DNA of 64,000 nucleotides from an uncultured Prevotellaceae bacterium (GCA_900318815.1 ONMA01000019.1:1-64000), one strand, 5' to 3'. Positions 34,301-44,129 are shown, counted from the stretch's first letter. Numbers and translations are program-made. The notes: generated by a model from the letters alone, not told the origin.

Positions 34301-37300
34301 TCAATGCCGACGGCACCCTGCAACAGCCCGAACAGAACTGGGGCGGCATGATGCGCCGGTTGGAGACCACCGACTTCGAGCAGGCTAATATAGAATATGT
34401 GGAGTTCTGGCTGCTCGACCCCTTCATCTACACCCGCCGCGAGGGAACGGCCTCGCAGTATTCGGGCGAACTGTACCTGAACTTAGGCGAAATCTCGGAG
34501 GATGTGCTGCGCGACGGCAAGAAGTTCTACGAGAGCGGCATGCCCGTCGACGGCACTCAGAACTTCACCAACACGCAGTGGGGGCGCATTCCCATGCAGG
34601 CCACGCAGACCTACGCCTTTGCCACGACCACCGGCTCGCGCCCCTTGCAGGACGTGGGCTACAACGGTCTGACCGACGCGGAGGAGCGCGAGTATGGCGA
34701 CTACAAGACGTGGCTCGACGTCATGGACGGCATCGTGACCAACGACAGCATACGCCAGGCCTGGCACGACGACCCCGCCGGCGACAACTACCACTATTAC
34801 CGTGGCAGCGACTACGACGAGGAGCGTCGCAGCATCTTGGACCGCTACAGGCGCATCAACAACCCGCAGGGCAACTCGCCCTCCTCTGACGAGAGTCCTG
34901 AGAGCTACGACACCTCCTACAAGACCACACCCGACGTGGAGGACATCAACCAGGACTTCACCCTGAACGAGTACAACCGCTACTACCAGTACCGCATACG
35001 CATCAGCGACGACGAGCTGCAGGCCTACAACCACGGTTCGAAGGGCGACGACTCCTATATCGTGGACCATCGCGACTATAATGCCAAGCTGCGCAATGGC
35101 GACTCCATGACCGTGCGCTGGTATCAGTATCGCATCCCCCTCACCAAGTACCAGAAGAAGGAAGGCTCCATCAACGACTTCACCAGCATCCGCTTCATGC
35201 GTATGTTCCTCACGGGCTTCAGCCGCCCCATCGTGCTGCGCTTCGGTTCGCTCGACCTGGTGCGCGGCGAGTGGAGGCAGTACAAGCAGAGCCTGCAGAC
35301 GGCCACCGGAGCCGAGACGGGTCTCATGGAAATAGGTGCCGTGAACATTGAGGAGAACACCGACCGCCAGCCCGTGGCCTACGTGCTGCCGCCGGGCATC
35401 TCGCGTGCCACCGACCCCGGTGCGCCCCAGCTGGTCGAGAACAACGAGCAGGCTCTCTGCCTGATGGCCAAGAACCTGAGCCAGAACGAGTCGAAGGCCG
35501 TCTATAAGAACACCAACCAGGACTTGCGCAAGTACAAGCGCCTGCAGATGTTTGTCCACGCCAACGCCCTCGTGCCCAACACCACCCAGCTGCAGGACAA
35601 CCAGCTGGCCGTGTTCATCCGCTTAGGCAGCGACTACAAGAACAACTACTACGAATACCTCATCCCCCTGAAACTGACCCCCGAGGGACATTATCGCTGG
35701 AACGTGCCTTCTGACCGCCCCTTGGTGTGGCCGCAGGAGAACATGCTGGATGTAGACTTAGAGGTGTTTACCAAGCTGAAGAAAGCCCGCAACAAGGCCC
35801 GTGCCGAGGGGCTGGCCTCCTTCACCCAGGCTTTCTCCGACTACGACCCCGAAAAGCCCGGCAACCGCATCACCATCATGGGTAACCCGTCGCTCGGCGA
35901 GGTGAAGACGATGATTATCGGTGTACGCAACCTGACCAATGCGCCCAAGTCGGGCGAGGTGTGGGTCAACGAGCTGCGCCTGCGCGAGACCAACAACGAG
36001 GGCGGCTGGGCAGCGAGCGGCACCATGGCCATGCAGCTGAGCGACTTCGGCTCGCTGAACCTCACGGGCCGCTACGTCACCGACGGCTTCGGCGGTCTGG
36101 AGGAGAGCATCATGCAGCGCAGCACCGACACCGAGAAGTCGTACAGCATCACGGCCAACCTGGAGTTAGGCAAGCTGTTCCCCGAGAAGGCCAAGGTGGA
36201 AGCTCCGCTCTACTACTCCTACACCAAGCAGACCACCAGTCCGAAGTATAACCCGCTGGACACCGACATGCTGCTCGACGATGCCATGGAGTCGGCCACC
36301 AAGCGCGAGCGCGACTCCATTGAGTCGATTGCTGTGACGAAGAACATCTCGCGCAACTTCGCCATCTCCAACGCCCGCGTGGGCATCAAGAACAAGAAGC
36401 ATCCCATGCCCTACGACCCGGCCAACTTCTCCTTCACCTACAGCCACCGCCATAACTTCAGCTCGGGCGAGACCACCGTCTGGGAGACGGAAGACCAGTG
36501 GAACGGCTCGATGAACTACAGCTATTCGCCAGTCTATAAGACGCTGGAACCGTTCAAGAACTTGAAGGGCAAGTCGAAATGGCTCAACTTCCCGAAGGCC
36601 TTCGGCCTGAACTACCTGCCTCAGAGCGTGACGTTCAACGCTGAGCTGCTCCGCAACTACAACGAGCAGCAGTTGCGCGACCTCGAAAACACCGAGACGC
36701 CCAACCTGCCGTTGCAGTTCAACGAGCAGTTCCTCTTCAACCGCGAGTTCTCCCTGCGCTGGGACCTGACGAAGAACCTGCACATGAACTTCCAGTCGGG
36801 CACCCATGCCGAGGTGGAGGAACCTTATACGCCGGTCAACAAAGACCTCTATCCCGACCGTTATTCCGCCTGGAAGGACTCCGTGTGGCACAGCATCAAG
36901 AACCTCGGCGTGCCCTTGGACTACAGGCAGTCGTTCACGGCCTCCTACCAGCTGCCCTTGGACAAGCTGCCCATCTTCGACTGGCTGAAGAGCGATGCCT
37001 CCTACAGCGCCAACTACTCGTGGCTGCGGGGCACCGAGCTGGACGACGGCACCTCGCTGGGCAATACCATCCGCAACGACCGCAACCTGAACGTCAACGG
37101 CGCCCTGAACTTAGAGGCGCTCTACAACCACATCCCCTTCCTGAAGAAGGCCAACGAACGCTTCAAGAAACAGCCCGCCAAGCAGCAGCCCAAGAAGCCC
37201 GCCACACCGAAAAAGACGAGCGGCAAAAAGGACGACAAGGACAGCAAGAAGGACGACGAGCTGGAAGCCAAGGCGCTGCCCAAGAACAAGAACACCTATC

Positions 37301-39195
37301 AGCGTGAGCTGAAACTGTTTCCCGACTCGGCCATTGCCGTGCAGCACGGCAAGAAGTCGCGCCGACTCATGGTCACCGCCAAGACCAAGGACGGCAAGCC
37401 CGTGGAACTGAAGTGGAAAGCCACCGACGACAACAAGATACAGGTGTGGGTGTCGAAGAGCGAATGGAAGAGACTGACGGAAAAGGAAGAAAAAGCCAAG
37501 AAATCCCCATCTCCCTCAGAAGCCCCATCAGCCTCAGAAGCCCCATCAGCCCCAGCCTCCCCCGATAGCGACACGACAGCCATCGCGTCGGCCAGCAAGG
37601 AAAAGGTGAAAGGTAAGCTCAAAAGAAAAGATGCTTCATCGGAGGCCGCAGGCGAACCCAAGGGTGCTTCTTCCCTCGACATCAAGATCAGCGTGATGCC
37701 CAAGAAACCTTTGGAGGAGTTCTGGTGGTACGACGCCGCACAGCAGACGGCTCGTTTCCTGATGATGGTGCGCACGGTCAACGTGAGCTATCGCAACCAG
37801 TACAGCATGCAGCTGCCGGGATTCATCCCCAACGTGGGCGATGCCTTCGGACAGCGCACGGGCAGCGTGATGTCACCGGGACTTGACTTCGCCTTCGGAC
37901 TCACGGGCGACGACTATATCCAGAAGGCGCTCGACAACGGTTGGCTGCTCTGCACCGACTCTGTGGCCACTCCCTCAAACAGTTCAAAGACCGAAGACCT
38001 GCAGCTGCGAGCCACCCTGGAGCCTGTGCGCGACCTGAAGATAGACCTCACGGCCACCCGTGCCGTCACCCGGACGAAGAGCGTGCAGTACATGTATGCC
38101 GGCACGCCCACCACGTTCAGCGGCACGTTCAACATGACGACGCTCTCCTTAGGCAGTGCCCTCGAGGGCATGGGCGACGCCAACAACGGCTATCACTCGG
38201 CCTCGTTCGAACGCTTCTGCCAGAGCATCCCCAGCTTCCGCGACCGTGTGCAGGCGCAGTACCCGGAGAAGTCGGCGCGTGTCGGTGCGGCCAATCCCGT
38301 TGACCCCTATAGTGCCGACGTACTTATTCCCGCCTTCCTCAATGCCTACACCACGGGGGCCGGCGGTTCGCTCGACATCTTCCCGGCCATCACCCGCCTG
38401 TTGCCCAACTGGTCGTTGCGCTATGCCGGTCTCAGCAAACTGCCCTGGCTGCGCGACCACTTCAAGTCGGTCAACCTGAACCACTCGTACAAGAGCGTCT
38501 ACTCGGTGGGGTCATACACCAGCTACAGCTCCTGGATAGAGTATCAGGGCGAACTGGGCTACGTGCAGGCTGCCGACGGCTCGTACACGCCCTCCAGCAT
38601 GTACAACATCTCGACCGTGAGCATCAACGAGTCGTTCTCGCCGTTGTTAGGTCTCGACGTCACCTTCAACAACAACCTGACGGTGAAGGCCGAATACAAG
38701 ACCACGCGCCAGCTGAACCTCTCCATGACCAGCGTACAGATCAATGAGTCGCGTTCGAACGACTGGGTACTTGGCTTTGGCTATAAGATTAGCAACTTCA
38801 ACCTCTTCGGCTCGGGAGCCACCAGCCGCAAGATCAAGGGCGCACAGAACAAGAAGGGCAAGGGCGACCAGCAGGACGACAAGAATGGCAAAAGCAGCAG
38901 TAGCTCAACTGGCAACAAGAAAGGTGGGGTGAACCACGACCTGAACACGCGCCTCGACATCTCCTTCCGCAACCAGGCCGCCATCACCCGCGACATCGCC
39001 ACGGGCACCTCGTCGGCTTCCAGCGGCAACTCAGCCCTGCGCATCTCCCTCTCGGCCGACTACACCCTCTCGCGCTTCCTCACCCTCTCGGCCTACTACG
39101 ACCAGCAGACCAACACCCCGCTGCTCTCGGCCAGCAGCTATCCCACCACCACGCGCGACTTTGGCTTTGCCCTGAAGTTCTCATTGACCCGATAA
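31345..39195 (+). CDS. sprA: SprA, type IX secretion outer-membrane translocon
   Basis: 2616 aa from ATG 31345; an in-frame GTG 14 codons upstream is less likely. Signal region RIFSGSTCVVLLLTVLLSIS. The whole length matches the Bacteroidetes SprA/Sov protein: repeated beta-strand blocks, LDDFENTENKLDQTDPHAWVL, GVRNLTNAPKSGEVWVNELR and a final barrel strand DFGFALKFSLTR. SprA forms the very large outer-membrane channel through which T9SS cargo leaves, and it was first described through gliding motility. Its presence explains the sorting tails of genes at 25328 and 26702. Lysine-rich linkers (about residues 1950-2000) and a Ser/Pro/Ala repeat encoded at 37501-37560 are extra loops not expected in the core fold. 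Confidence 0.95.
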   Translation: MEKSLYYKKVRKRIFSGSTCVVLLLTVLLSISALAMPPQDDKTRDRQRPMPKSVQDDKPQDGKKPVPKAQPKAISADTDDVPDSLVHSLWRIQRTAPLSQQDLDSSALDLRMPDNLKQQAEYDDSLNVYYIGTKIGDQYVNTPVLMTPQEYIRWSERRMRQQYFRMKDAENAAAKGKDKFDFSDMHFDLGPAEKIFGPGGVRIKTQGTAELKMGVTLKNIDNPSLPIRNRKTTAFDFDEKINLSLNGKVGDKVNMNLNYNTDATFDFDTKNLKLKYDGKEDEIVKLVEAGNVSFPSNNSLARGASQLFGVRTDMQFGKLKLQTVVSQKNTTSQSVSSKGGTQTQPFEIDVANYEDNRHFFLSHYFRENYDRAMRSLPNLVTSVKINRVEIWVTNKTGTTNNTRNIVAFTDLGENSVISNSNWSPTGMSVPSNLANDLYSTLVSTISVEDRSGDNVATILENFPRQITGGVDYERLSGARLLTSSEYSVNTALGYVSLKTGLQTDQVLAVAYEYTYGGQTYQVGEFSTDQTQTDKTIFVKSLKNTSNNPSQGNWPLMMKNVYYLASSVEQEKFRMDIKYQSDTTGTYLNYLPEESLKSTTLLKMMGLDRLDNNKKPNPNGQFDFVQGYTVDNGRIFLPSAEPFGDYLRSYLKQKGLGSLADKYCFDELYDSTQTVAKQIAEKDKFLLTGQFKGHSANVISLGAYNVPQGSVKVTAGGVELQEGSDYSVDYSAGEVTILNQSIIDAGTDVKASFESNTDYAMQRKTMFGVNWDYEFNKNFSLGGTVMHLHEQPLTSKVGMGEEPLNNTLWGLSLNWKQESQWLTNMLDKLPLLHLTQPSQIQFSGEFAHLIAGTSRGTQDNASYLDDFENTENKLDQTDPHAWVLSSVPSMFPDYNDKTSVASGYNRALLAWYTVDPIFTRRSSSLTPSHIKSDLEQLSNHYVREVYVKELYPNRDQSTYSGATSTLPVLNLAYYPQERGPYNLTTRLNADGTLQQPEQNWGGMMRRLETTDFEQANIEYVEFWLLDPFIYTRREGTASQYSGELYLNLGEISEDVLRDGKKFYESGMPVDGTQNFTNTQWGRIPMQATQTYAFATTTGSRPLQDVGYNGLTDAEEREYGDYKTWLDVMDGIVTNDSIRQAWHDDPAGDNYHYYRGSDYDEERRSILDRYRRINNPQGNSPSSDESPESYDTSYKTTPDVEDINQDFTLNEYNRYYQYRIRISDDELQAYNHGSKGDDSYIVDHRDYNAKLRNGDSMTVRWYQYRIPLTKYQKKEGSINDFTSIRFMRMFLTGFSRPIVLRFGSLDLVRGEWRQYKQSLQTATGAETGLMEIGAVNIEENTDRQPVAYVLPPGISRATDPGAPQLVENNEQALCLMAKNLSQNESKAVYKNTNQDLRKYKRLQMFVHANALVPNTTQLQDNQLAVFIRLGSDYKNNYYEYLIPLKLTPEGHYRWNVPSDRPLVWPQENMLDVDLEVFTKLKKARNKARAEGLASFTQAFSDYDPEKPGNRITIMGNPSLGEVKTMIIGVRNLTNAPKSGEVWVNELRLRETNNEGGWAASGTMAMQLSDFGSLNLTGRYVTDGFGGLEESIMQRSTDTEKSYSITANLELGKLFPEKAKVEAPLYYSYTKQTTSPKYNPLDTDMLLDDAMESATKRERDSIESIAVTKNISRNFAISNARVGIKNKKHPMPYDPANFSFTYSHRHNFSSGETTVWETEDQWNGSMNYSYSPVYKTLEPFKNLKGKSKWLNFPKAFGLNYLPQSVTFNAELLRNYNEQQLRDLENTETPNLPLQFNEQFLFNREFSLRWDLTKNLHMNFQSGTHAEVEEPYTPVNKDLYPDRYSAWKDSVWHSIKNLGVPLDYRQSFTASYQLPLDKLPIFDWLKSDASYSANYSWLRGTELDDGTSLGNTIRNDRNLNVNGALNLEALYNHIPFLKKANERFKKQPAKQQPKKPATPKKTSGKKDDKDSKKDDELEAKALPKNKNTYQRELKLFPDSAIAVQHGKKSRRLMVTAKTKDGKPVELKWKATDDNKIQVWVSKSEWKRLTEKEEKAKKSPSPSEAPSASEAPSAPASPDSDTTAIASASKEKVKGKLKRKDASSEAAGEPKGASSLDIKISVMPKKPLEEFWWYDAAQQTARFLMMVRTVNVSYRNQYSMQLPGFIPNVGDAFGQRTGSVMSPGLDFAFGLTGDDYIQKALDNGWLLCTDSVATPSNSSKTEDLQLRATLEPVRDLKIDLTATRAVTRTKSVQYMYAGTPTTFSGTFNMTTLSLGSALEGMGDANNGYHSASFERFCQSIPSFRDRVQAQYPEKSARVGAANPVDPYSADVLIPAFLNAYTTGAGGSLDIFPAITRLLPNWSLRYAGLSKLPWLRDHFKSVNLNHSYKSVYSVGSYTSYSSWIEYQGELGYVQAADGSYTPSSMYNISTVSINESFSPLLGLDVTFNNNLTVKAEYKTTRQLNLSMTSVQINESRSNDWVLGFGYKISNFNLFGSGATSRKIKGAQNKKGKGDQQDDKNGKSSSSSTGNKKGGVNHDLNTRLDISFRNQAAITRDIATGTSSASSGNSALRISLSADYTLSRFLTLSAYYDQQTNTPLLSASSYPTTTRDFGFALKFSLTR

Positions 39196-39225
39196 GTGCC
39201 AAAATTAGCTTAAATTTTGCATGGT

Positions 39226-39259
39226 TTTGCCCTTTTCTCAATTTTTATTCGTATCTTTG
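39226..39259 (+). promoter_or_regulatory. Promoter of the parC operon
   Basis: TTTG at 39226-39229 as the -33 box and TATCTTTG at 39252-39259 as the -7 box, spaced 22 bases; start codon 28 bases downstream. It lies in the 92-base gap after sprA. Confidence 0.65.
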
Positions 39260-39287
39260 TGGCATAATTTGCGAAAACCGATAACCA

Positions 39288-42113
39288 ATGGATGACGAAA
39301 TAAAAGACGAGTTGCTGGAAGAAGGTGGGGAAACAGGCAACCCTACCGGCGAAAACGATCCCGCAGACGATAGCACCCCTGCAGACGAGACGGCTGTGGA
39401 GGGACACTCCGACTATAAGCCCGTGAACCGCTTTGATGCCTCGGTGGTTCACCACCTCTCGGGCATGTATCAGAACTGGTTCCTTGACTATGCCTCCTAC
39501 GTAATCCTGGAGCGTGCCGTGCCCCACATCGAGGACGGTCTGAAGCCAGTGCAGCGGCGCATCCTGCACTCCATGAAGCGCATGGACGACGGGCGATATA
39601 ACAAGGTGGCCAACATCGTGGGCCATACCATGCAGTTCCATCCTCACGGCGATGCCTCCATTGGCGATGCACTGGTGCAGTTGGGACAGAAAGACCTGCT
39701 CGTTGACACGCAGGGCAACTGGGGCAACATCCTGACGGGCGACCGTGCCGCCGCCCCGCGATACATCGAGGCACGGCTGTCGAAGTTCGCCCTCGACACG
39801 GTGTTCAACCCCAAGACCACCGAGTGGCAGCTCAGCTACGACGGGCGCAACAAGGAGCCTATCACCCTGCCCGTGAAATTCCCGCTACTGCTTAGCCAGG
39901 GTGCCGAGGGCATTGCCGTGGGACTAAGCTCTAAAATCCTTCCTCATAACTTCTGCGAAATCTGCGATGCCGCCATCAGCTACCTGCATGGCAAGCCGTT
40001 CCAGCTATATCCCGACTTCCAGACGGGCGGCAGCATCGACGTGAGCAAGTATAACGACGGACAGCGAGGTGGCGTGGTGAAGGTGAGGGCCAAGATTGAG
40101 AAGCTGGACCAGAAGACACTCGTTGTCCGGGAACTGCCTTTCTCCAAGACCGTCAACACGCTCATCGAGAGCATCACCAAGGCCATTGAGAAAGGAAAAA
40201 TCAAGGCCCGCCATGTGGCCGACCTCACATCGGCACAGGTGGAGATACAAATTCACCTGGCTCCGGGCGCGAGCAGCGACAAGACGCTCGATGCCCTCTA
40301 TGCCTTTACCGACTGCGAAATCAACATCTCGCCCAACTGCTGCGTCATCGCCGACCAAAAGCCGCAGTTCCTCACCGTTTCCGACGTGCTTCGCCATTCT
40401 GCTGAACGCACCAAGGACCTAATTCGACAGGAACTGGAAATCAGGAAGAACGAGCTGCTGGACCAGCTCCACTTCTGCTCGTTGGAGAAGATTTTCATTG
40501 AGGAGCGCATCTACAAGGATAAGAAGTTTGAGGAGGCTCCCAACGTGGACAGGGTGTGCGAGCATATCGACGAGCGACTGACCCCCTACTATCCGCAGTT
40601 TGTGCGCGAGGTGACGAAGGACGACATCCTGCGCCTGCTCGAAATCAAGATGCAGCGCATCCTGAAGTTCAACAAGGACAAGGCCGACGAGCTGATGGCC
40701 CGCATCAAGGCCGAGATAGAAGAGATAGACCGCGACCTGGCCAACCTGACGGAGGTGACGGCCTCGTGGTTCCAGTTCCTGAAGGACAAGTACGGCAAGG
40801 ACCATCCTCGGTTGACGGAGATACGCAGCTTCGACACCATCGAAGCCACCACGGTGGCCGAGGCCAATCAGAAACTATACATCAACCGCCAGGAAGGCTT
40901 CATCGGCACGGGGCTGAAGAAGGACGAGTTTGTGTGCAACTGCTCCGACATCGACGACATCATCCTCTTCTACCGGGATGGAAAATACAAGGTGGTGCGC
41001 GTAGCCGAGAAGCTGTTCGTAGGCAAGAACGTGCTCTGGCTCAGCGTGTTCAAGAAGAGCGACAAGCGCACTATCTACAACGTTGTCTACCGCGACGGCA
41101 AGCGCGGTCCCTGCTTCATGAAGCGGTTTAACATCACGGGCATTACCCGCGACCGCGAATACGACCTGACCCAGGGCACCGAGGGTTCGCGGGTGATGTA
41201 CTTCACCGCCAACCCCAACGGCGAGGCCGAGGTCATCAAGGTGACGCTCGACGCTTCGGTGCAGGCGCAGAACGCCCGGGTCAGCATCTTCCTCGAACGC
41301 TCCTTTGCCGACATCATCATCAAGGGCCGTGGCTCGAAAGGCAACCTGCTCACGAAGAAACCCGTACACCGCATCTCGCTGAAGTCGCAAGGCCACTCTA
41401 CGCTGGGCGGGCGCAAGGTGTGGTTCGACCCCGACGTGAACCGCCTGAACTACGACGACCACGGAAGGCTGTTAGGCGAGTTCTTCGACGATGACCAGAT
41501 CTTAGTGGTGCTGGATAACGGCGACTTCTACCTGACCAACTTCGACGCCAACAACCACTACGAAGCCAACATCCTGCGCATTGAGAAGTTCCAGCCCAAC
41601 AAGGTGTGGACGGCGGCACTCTTCGATGCCGACAACCAGGGCTACCCCTACCTGAAGCGATTCCTGATGGAAGCTACGAAGCGCAAGCAGAACTTCTTGG
41701 GCGACCGATCGGCACCGGGCGACGCTTCGACCGCGAAGAACCCCGCGTCGAAACTCATCCTGCTCAGCGACCAGGTCTACCCCCTCATCCGCATCACTTA
41801 CGGCGGACAGGACGAGTTCCGGGGCAGCGAAGAGATCGATGCCGAACAGTTCATTGCCGTCAAGGGCTTCAAGGCCAAGGGCAAGCGTCTCTCCACCTAT
41901 CAGATTGAGAGCATTGAGGAACTTGAACCCACCCGCTTCCCCGAAGAACCGGAGGCAGAAGAAGAAGGAGCCTCCGCCTTCCCCGTGGGTAGCGGCTCTG
42001 CCGCTACACCCGCCTCTCCCATCGAGGAAGACCTGGATCCCGATGCCGGCAAGAGCCAGCAGCAGATTATTGACGAGCAGACGGGGCAGCTAAGCTTCGA
42101 TTTTGACGATTGA
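39288..42113 (+). CDS. parC: DNA topoisomerase IV subunit A
   Basis: 941 aa, cytoplasmic. The breakage-reunion domain is clear: VILERAVPHIEDGLKPVQRR, the winged-helix HPHGDASIGDALV and the catalytic tyrosine in AAPRYIEARL (about residue 159), which forms the transient covalent bond with DNA. Then come the tower and coiled-coil region and a C-terminal domain shorter than the full beta-pinwheel of GyrA. The Bacteroidetes form lacks the GyrA-box, so parC is preferred to gyrA. The acidic start (MDDEIKDELLEEGGE) and the tail are low-complexity; the tail contains a small palindrome at 41989-42007. First gene of an operon with two envelope genes; no parE is present in the window. Confidence 0.92.
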   Translation: MDDEIKDELLEEGGETGNPTGENDPADDSTPADETAVEGHSDYKPVNRFDASVVHHLSGMYQNWFLDYASYVILERAVPHIEDGLKPVQRRILHSMKRMDDGRYNKVANIVGHTMQFHPHGDASIGDALVQLGQKDLLVDTQGNWGNILTGDRAAAPRYIEARLSKFALDTVFNPKTTEWQLSYDGRNKEPITLPVKFPLLLSQGAEGIAVGLSSKILPHNFCEICDAAISYLHGKPFQLYPDFQTGGSIDVSKYNDGQRGGVVKVRAKIEKLDQKTLVVRELPFSKTVNTLIESITKAIEKGKIKARHVADLTSAQVEIQIHLAPGASSDKTLDALYAFTDCEINISPNCCVIADQKPQFLTVSDVLRHSAERTKDLIRQELEIRKNELLDQLHFCSLEKIFIEERIYKDKKFEEAPNVDRVCEHIDERLTPYYPQFVREVTKDDILRLLEIKMQRILKFNKDKADELMARIKAEIEEIDRDLANLTEVTASWFQFLKDKYGKDHPRLTEIRSFDTIEATTVAEANQKLYINRQEGFIGTGLKKDEFVCNCSDIDDIILFYRDGKYKVVRVAEKLFVGKNVLWLSVFKKSDKRTIYNVVYRDGKRGPCFMKRFNITGITRDREYDLTQGTEGSRVMYFTANPNGEAEVIKVTLDASVQAQNARVSIFLERSFADIIIKGRGSKGNLLTKKPVHRISLKSQGHSTLGGRKVWFDPDVNRLNYDDHGRLLGEFFDDDQILVVLDNGDFYLTNFDANNHYEANILRIEKFQPNKVWTAALFDADNQGYPYLKRFLMEATKRKQNFLGDRSAPGDASTAKNPASKLILLSDQVYPLIRITYGGQDEFRGSEEIDAEQFIAVKGFKAKGKRLSTYQIESIEELEPTRFPEEPEAEEEGASAFPVGSGSAATPASPIEEDLDPDAGKSQQQIIDEQTGQLSFDFDD

Positions 42114-42123
42114 TTACTGACAA

Positions 42124-42942
42124 ATGGACATGAGGAGACATAGCGTCGACAGCAGACAATGGGTGATAAAGCTCTCGCTTATCATTGGTCTTTTTTCGGT
42201 GGGCACCGCCGCAATGGCGCAGAAGACAAACTCACATCGTTATTACTTAGGCATAGGCTCTACCAACGTTCTCGACACCTACCTGTCGCAGGAGAAGTTC
42301 AACGGAACGGGTCTCACCTTCCTCACGCAGGCCGAACGCCAGCGCGAGGACAGCAAATGGGCCACGCTGATACAGAACCAGTTGAACCTTTCGATTGATA
42401 AGGACAGGGCGGGCAACGAGTCGACACTCGAGGGCGACTACCACTTCTTCTGGGGACGCTACTATGGGTGGTCGTTGTTCGACGACCGTCTGCGGTTGCA
42501 GGCGGGCGGTCTGGTCACGGCGGGGCTGGGCTTTATCTATAACACGCGCAATGGCAACAATCCCGCGCAGGCCCGCTTCTCGCTCAGCCTGATGCCGTCG
42601 GGGGTAGCCACCTACGGTTTTCAGCTTTTCAAGCGCCAGTGGCATGCACGCTACGAACTCGCCCTGCCCTTGGGCGGACTGATGTTCAGCCCCAACTACG
42701 GACAGTCGTACTACGAGATGTTTGTGCTGGGCAACTACGACCGCAACGTCGTACCCACCACGTTTGTCTCGGCCCCCAACTTCCGGCAGATGCTCTCGGT
42801 GCAGGTCAGCGTCGGGCGCACTACCAAGCTCGCCCTCGGCTATCTGGGCGACTATCAGCAGGCCAGGGTCAACCATCTGAAGCAGCACATCTATTCACAT
42901 CGCGTCATGCTGGGCATCATCAAGACCCTGCACGACGATTAA
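42124..42942 (+). CDS. DUF3316-type outer-membrane protein
   Basis: 272 aa. Signal peptide ending GTAAMAQ. The rest alternates short amphipathic beta strands with aromatic ends ([38 protein letters not shown]), giving a small outer-membrane barrel; the pattern matches the DUF3316 family (PF11777) of Bacteroidetes, which has no known function. It begins 10 bases after parC and ends 12 bases before the peptidase gene, so the three share a transcript. Confidence 0.82.
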   Translation: MDMRRHSVDSRQWVIKLSLIIGLFSVGTAAMAQKTNSHRYYLGIGSTNVLDTYLSQEKFNGTGLTFLTQAERQREDSKWATLIQNQLNLSIDKDRAGNESTLEGDYHFFWGRYYGWSLFDDRLRLQAGGLVTAGLGFIYNTRNGNNPAQARFSLSLMPSGVATYGFQLFKRQWHARYELALPLGGLMFSPNYGQSYYEMFVLGNYDRNVVPTTFVSAPNFRQMLSVQVSVGRTTKLALGYLGDYQQARVNHLKQHIYSHRVMLGIIKTLHDD

Positions 42943-42954
42943 TCAATAAGTAAC

Positions 42955-43980
42955 ATGAGCATACGAGTATTTCGCTATATAGGCATGGCGTTGGCAGCGG
43001 CCTTGCTGCTGACGCTGACCAGCTGCGTCGACGAGGAGGAATATCCCGACACGCCGCAGGGCAACATGGAGGCCCTCTGGAAGATTATCGACGAGCACTA
43101 TTGCTTCCTGGACTACAAGAAGGGTGTTTACGGGCTGGACTGGCAGGCGGTATATAATAAATATAAGGTACGCGCGAACGACAAGATGACGAACGCACAG
43201 CTCTTCGAGGTGCTCACGGGCATGCTGAGCGAACTGCGCGACGGTCACGTGAACCTCTCCACCAGTTTCGACTACGGCCGCAACTGGTCGTGGTTCGAGA
43301 ACTATCCGGCCAATGTGAGCGACACGCTGCTGCGCCGCTACTTAGGTACCGACTACAAGATGGCAGCAGGCCTGAACTACTGCATCTTTGATGACAACAT
43401 CGGCTACATTCGCTACGAAAGTTTTCTCGATGATTTTGGCGACGGCAACCTCGATGATGCCCTGGCCTACATGCTGCTCTGCAGGGGACTTATCATCGAC
43501 ATTCGCGGCAACGGCGGGGGCGACCTGGTCAATGCCGAGAAGTTAGCGGCCCGCTTCACCAACGAAAAGACGCTCGTGGGCTACGTGCAGCACAAGACGG
43601 GGCCAGGACATAGTGATTTCTCGTCGATGGAACCCCGCTATCTGGAACCCTCGTCGCGGCTTCGCTGGCAGAAGCCCGTCTGCGTACTCACCAACCGCAA
43701 GGTGTTCAGCGCGGCCAATGAGTTCACGATGTACATGAAGACGCTGCCCCTCGTCACCATCGTGGGCGACCATACCGGCGGCGGCTCGGGGATGCCCTTC
43801 AGCAGTTCGCTCCCCAACGGCTGGGGCGTGCGCTTCTCGGCCGTTCCCATGTACGATGCCGATGGCCGTTCCTGCGAGTTCGGAATAGCCCCGGATGTGG
43901 AGGTTCAGCTCACCGATGAGGACTTTTTGCGGGGTAAGGACACAATAATTGAGGCTGCACGCAAACTTTTATCCAAATAA
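42955..43980 (+). CDS. S41-family (C-terminal-processing-type) serine peptidase lipoprotein
   Basis: 341 aa. A lipoprotein signal ends LTSCVDEEEY, and the acidic residues after Cys suggest surface export. A helical N-terminal part (LWKIIDEHYCFLDYKKG) and GMLSELRDGHVNL precede the S41 core: LIIDIRGNGGGDLVNAEKLA, then the nucleophile Ser in NRKVFSAANEFTMYM (about residue 252) and VGDHTGGGSGMPF. No clear PDZ domain is present, unlike CtpA-type enzymes; this matches the tricorn-like lipoprotein peptidases of Bacteroidetes. Substrates are unknown. It is last in the parC operon and is followed closely by the tRNA promoter. Confidence 0.88.
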   Translation: MSIRVFRYIGMALAAALLLTLTSCVDEEEYPDTPQGNMEALWKIIDEHYCFLDYKKGVYGLDWQAVYNKYKVRANDKMTNAQLFEVLTGMLSELRDGHVNLSTSFDYGRNWSWFENYPANVSDTLLRRYLGTDYKMAAGLNYCIFDDNIGYIRYESFLDDFGDGNLDDALAYMLLCRGLIIDIRGNGGGDLVNAEKLAARFTNEKTLVGYVQHKTGPGHSDFSSMEPRYLEPSSRLRWQKPVCVLTNRKVFSAANEFTMYMKTLPLVTIVGDHTGGGSGMPFSSSLPNGWGVRFSAVPMYDADGRSCEFGIAPDVEVQLTDEDFLRGKDTIIEAARKLLSK

Positions 43981-43981
43981 A

Positions 43982-44013
43982 TTTGCACAGTTCAATAATT
44001 TTGTGTACCTTTG
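43982..44013 (+). promoter_or_regulatory. Promoter of the tRNA-Leu/tRNA-Val operon
   Basis: -33 TTTG (43982-43985) and -7 TACCTTTG (44006-44013) followed by CACC, spaced 20 bases: consensus in every part. The -33 box starts just after the S41 peptidase stop codon. Confidence 0.8.
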
Positions 44014-44034
44014 CACCCGCAAAACAGAACCATC

Positions 44035-44116
44035 GCGCCTGTGGCGGAATTGGTAGACGCGCCAGACTTAGGATCTGGTTTCTCACGAAGTGCAGGTTCG
44101 AGTCCTGTCAGGCGCA
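44035..44116 (+). tRNA. tRNA-Leu (anticodon TAG)
   Basis: 82 nt. Acceptor stem GCGCCTG pairs with CAGGCGC, discriminator A; D-loop AATTGGTAGAC; anticodon stem CCAGA/TCTGG with loop CTTAGGA, anticodon TAG; a variable arm of class II length; T-arm GGTTCGAGTCC. The 3' CCA is not encoded. Confidence 0.95.
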
Positions 44117-44129
44117 CAAACTTTTCAAT

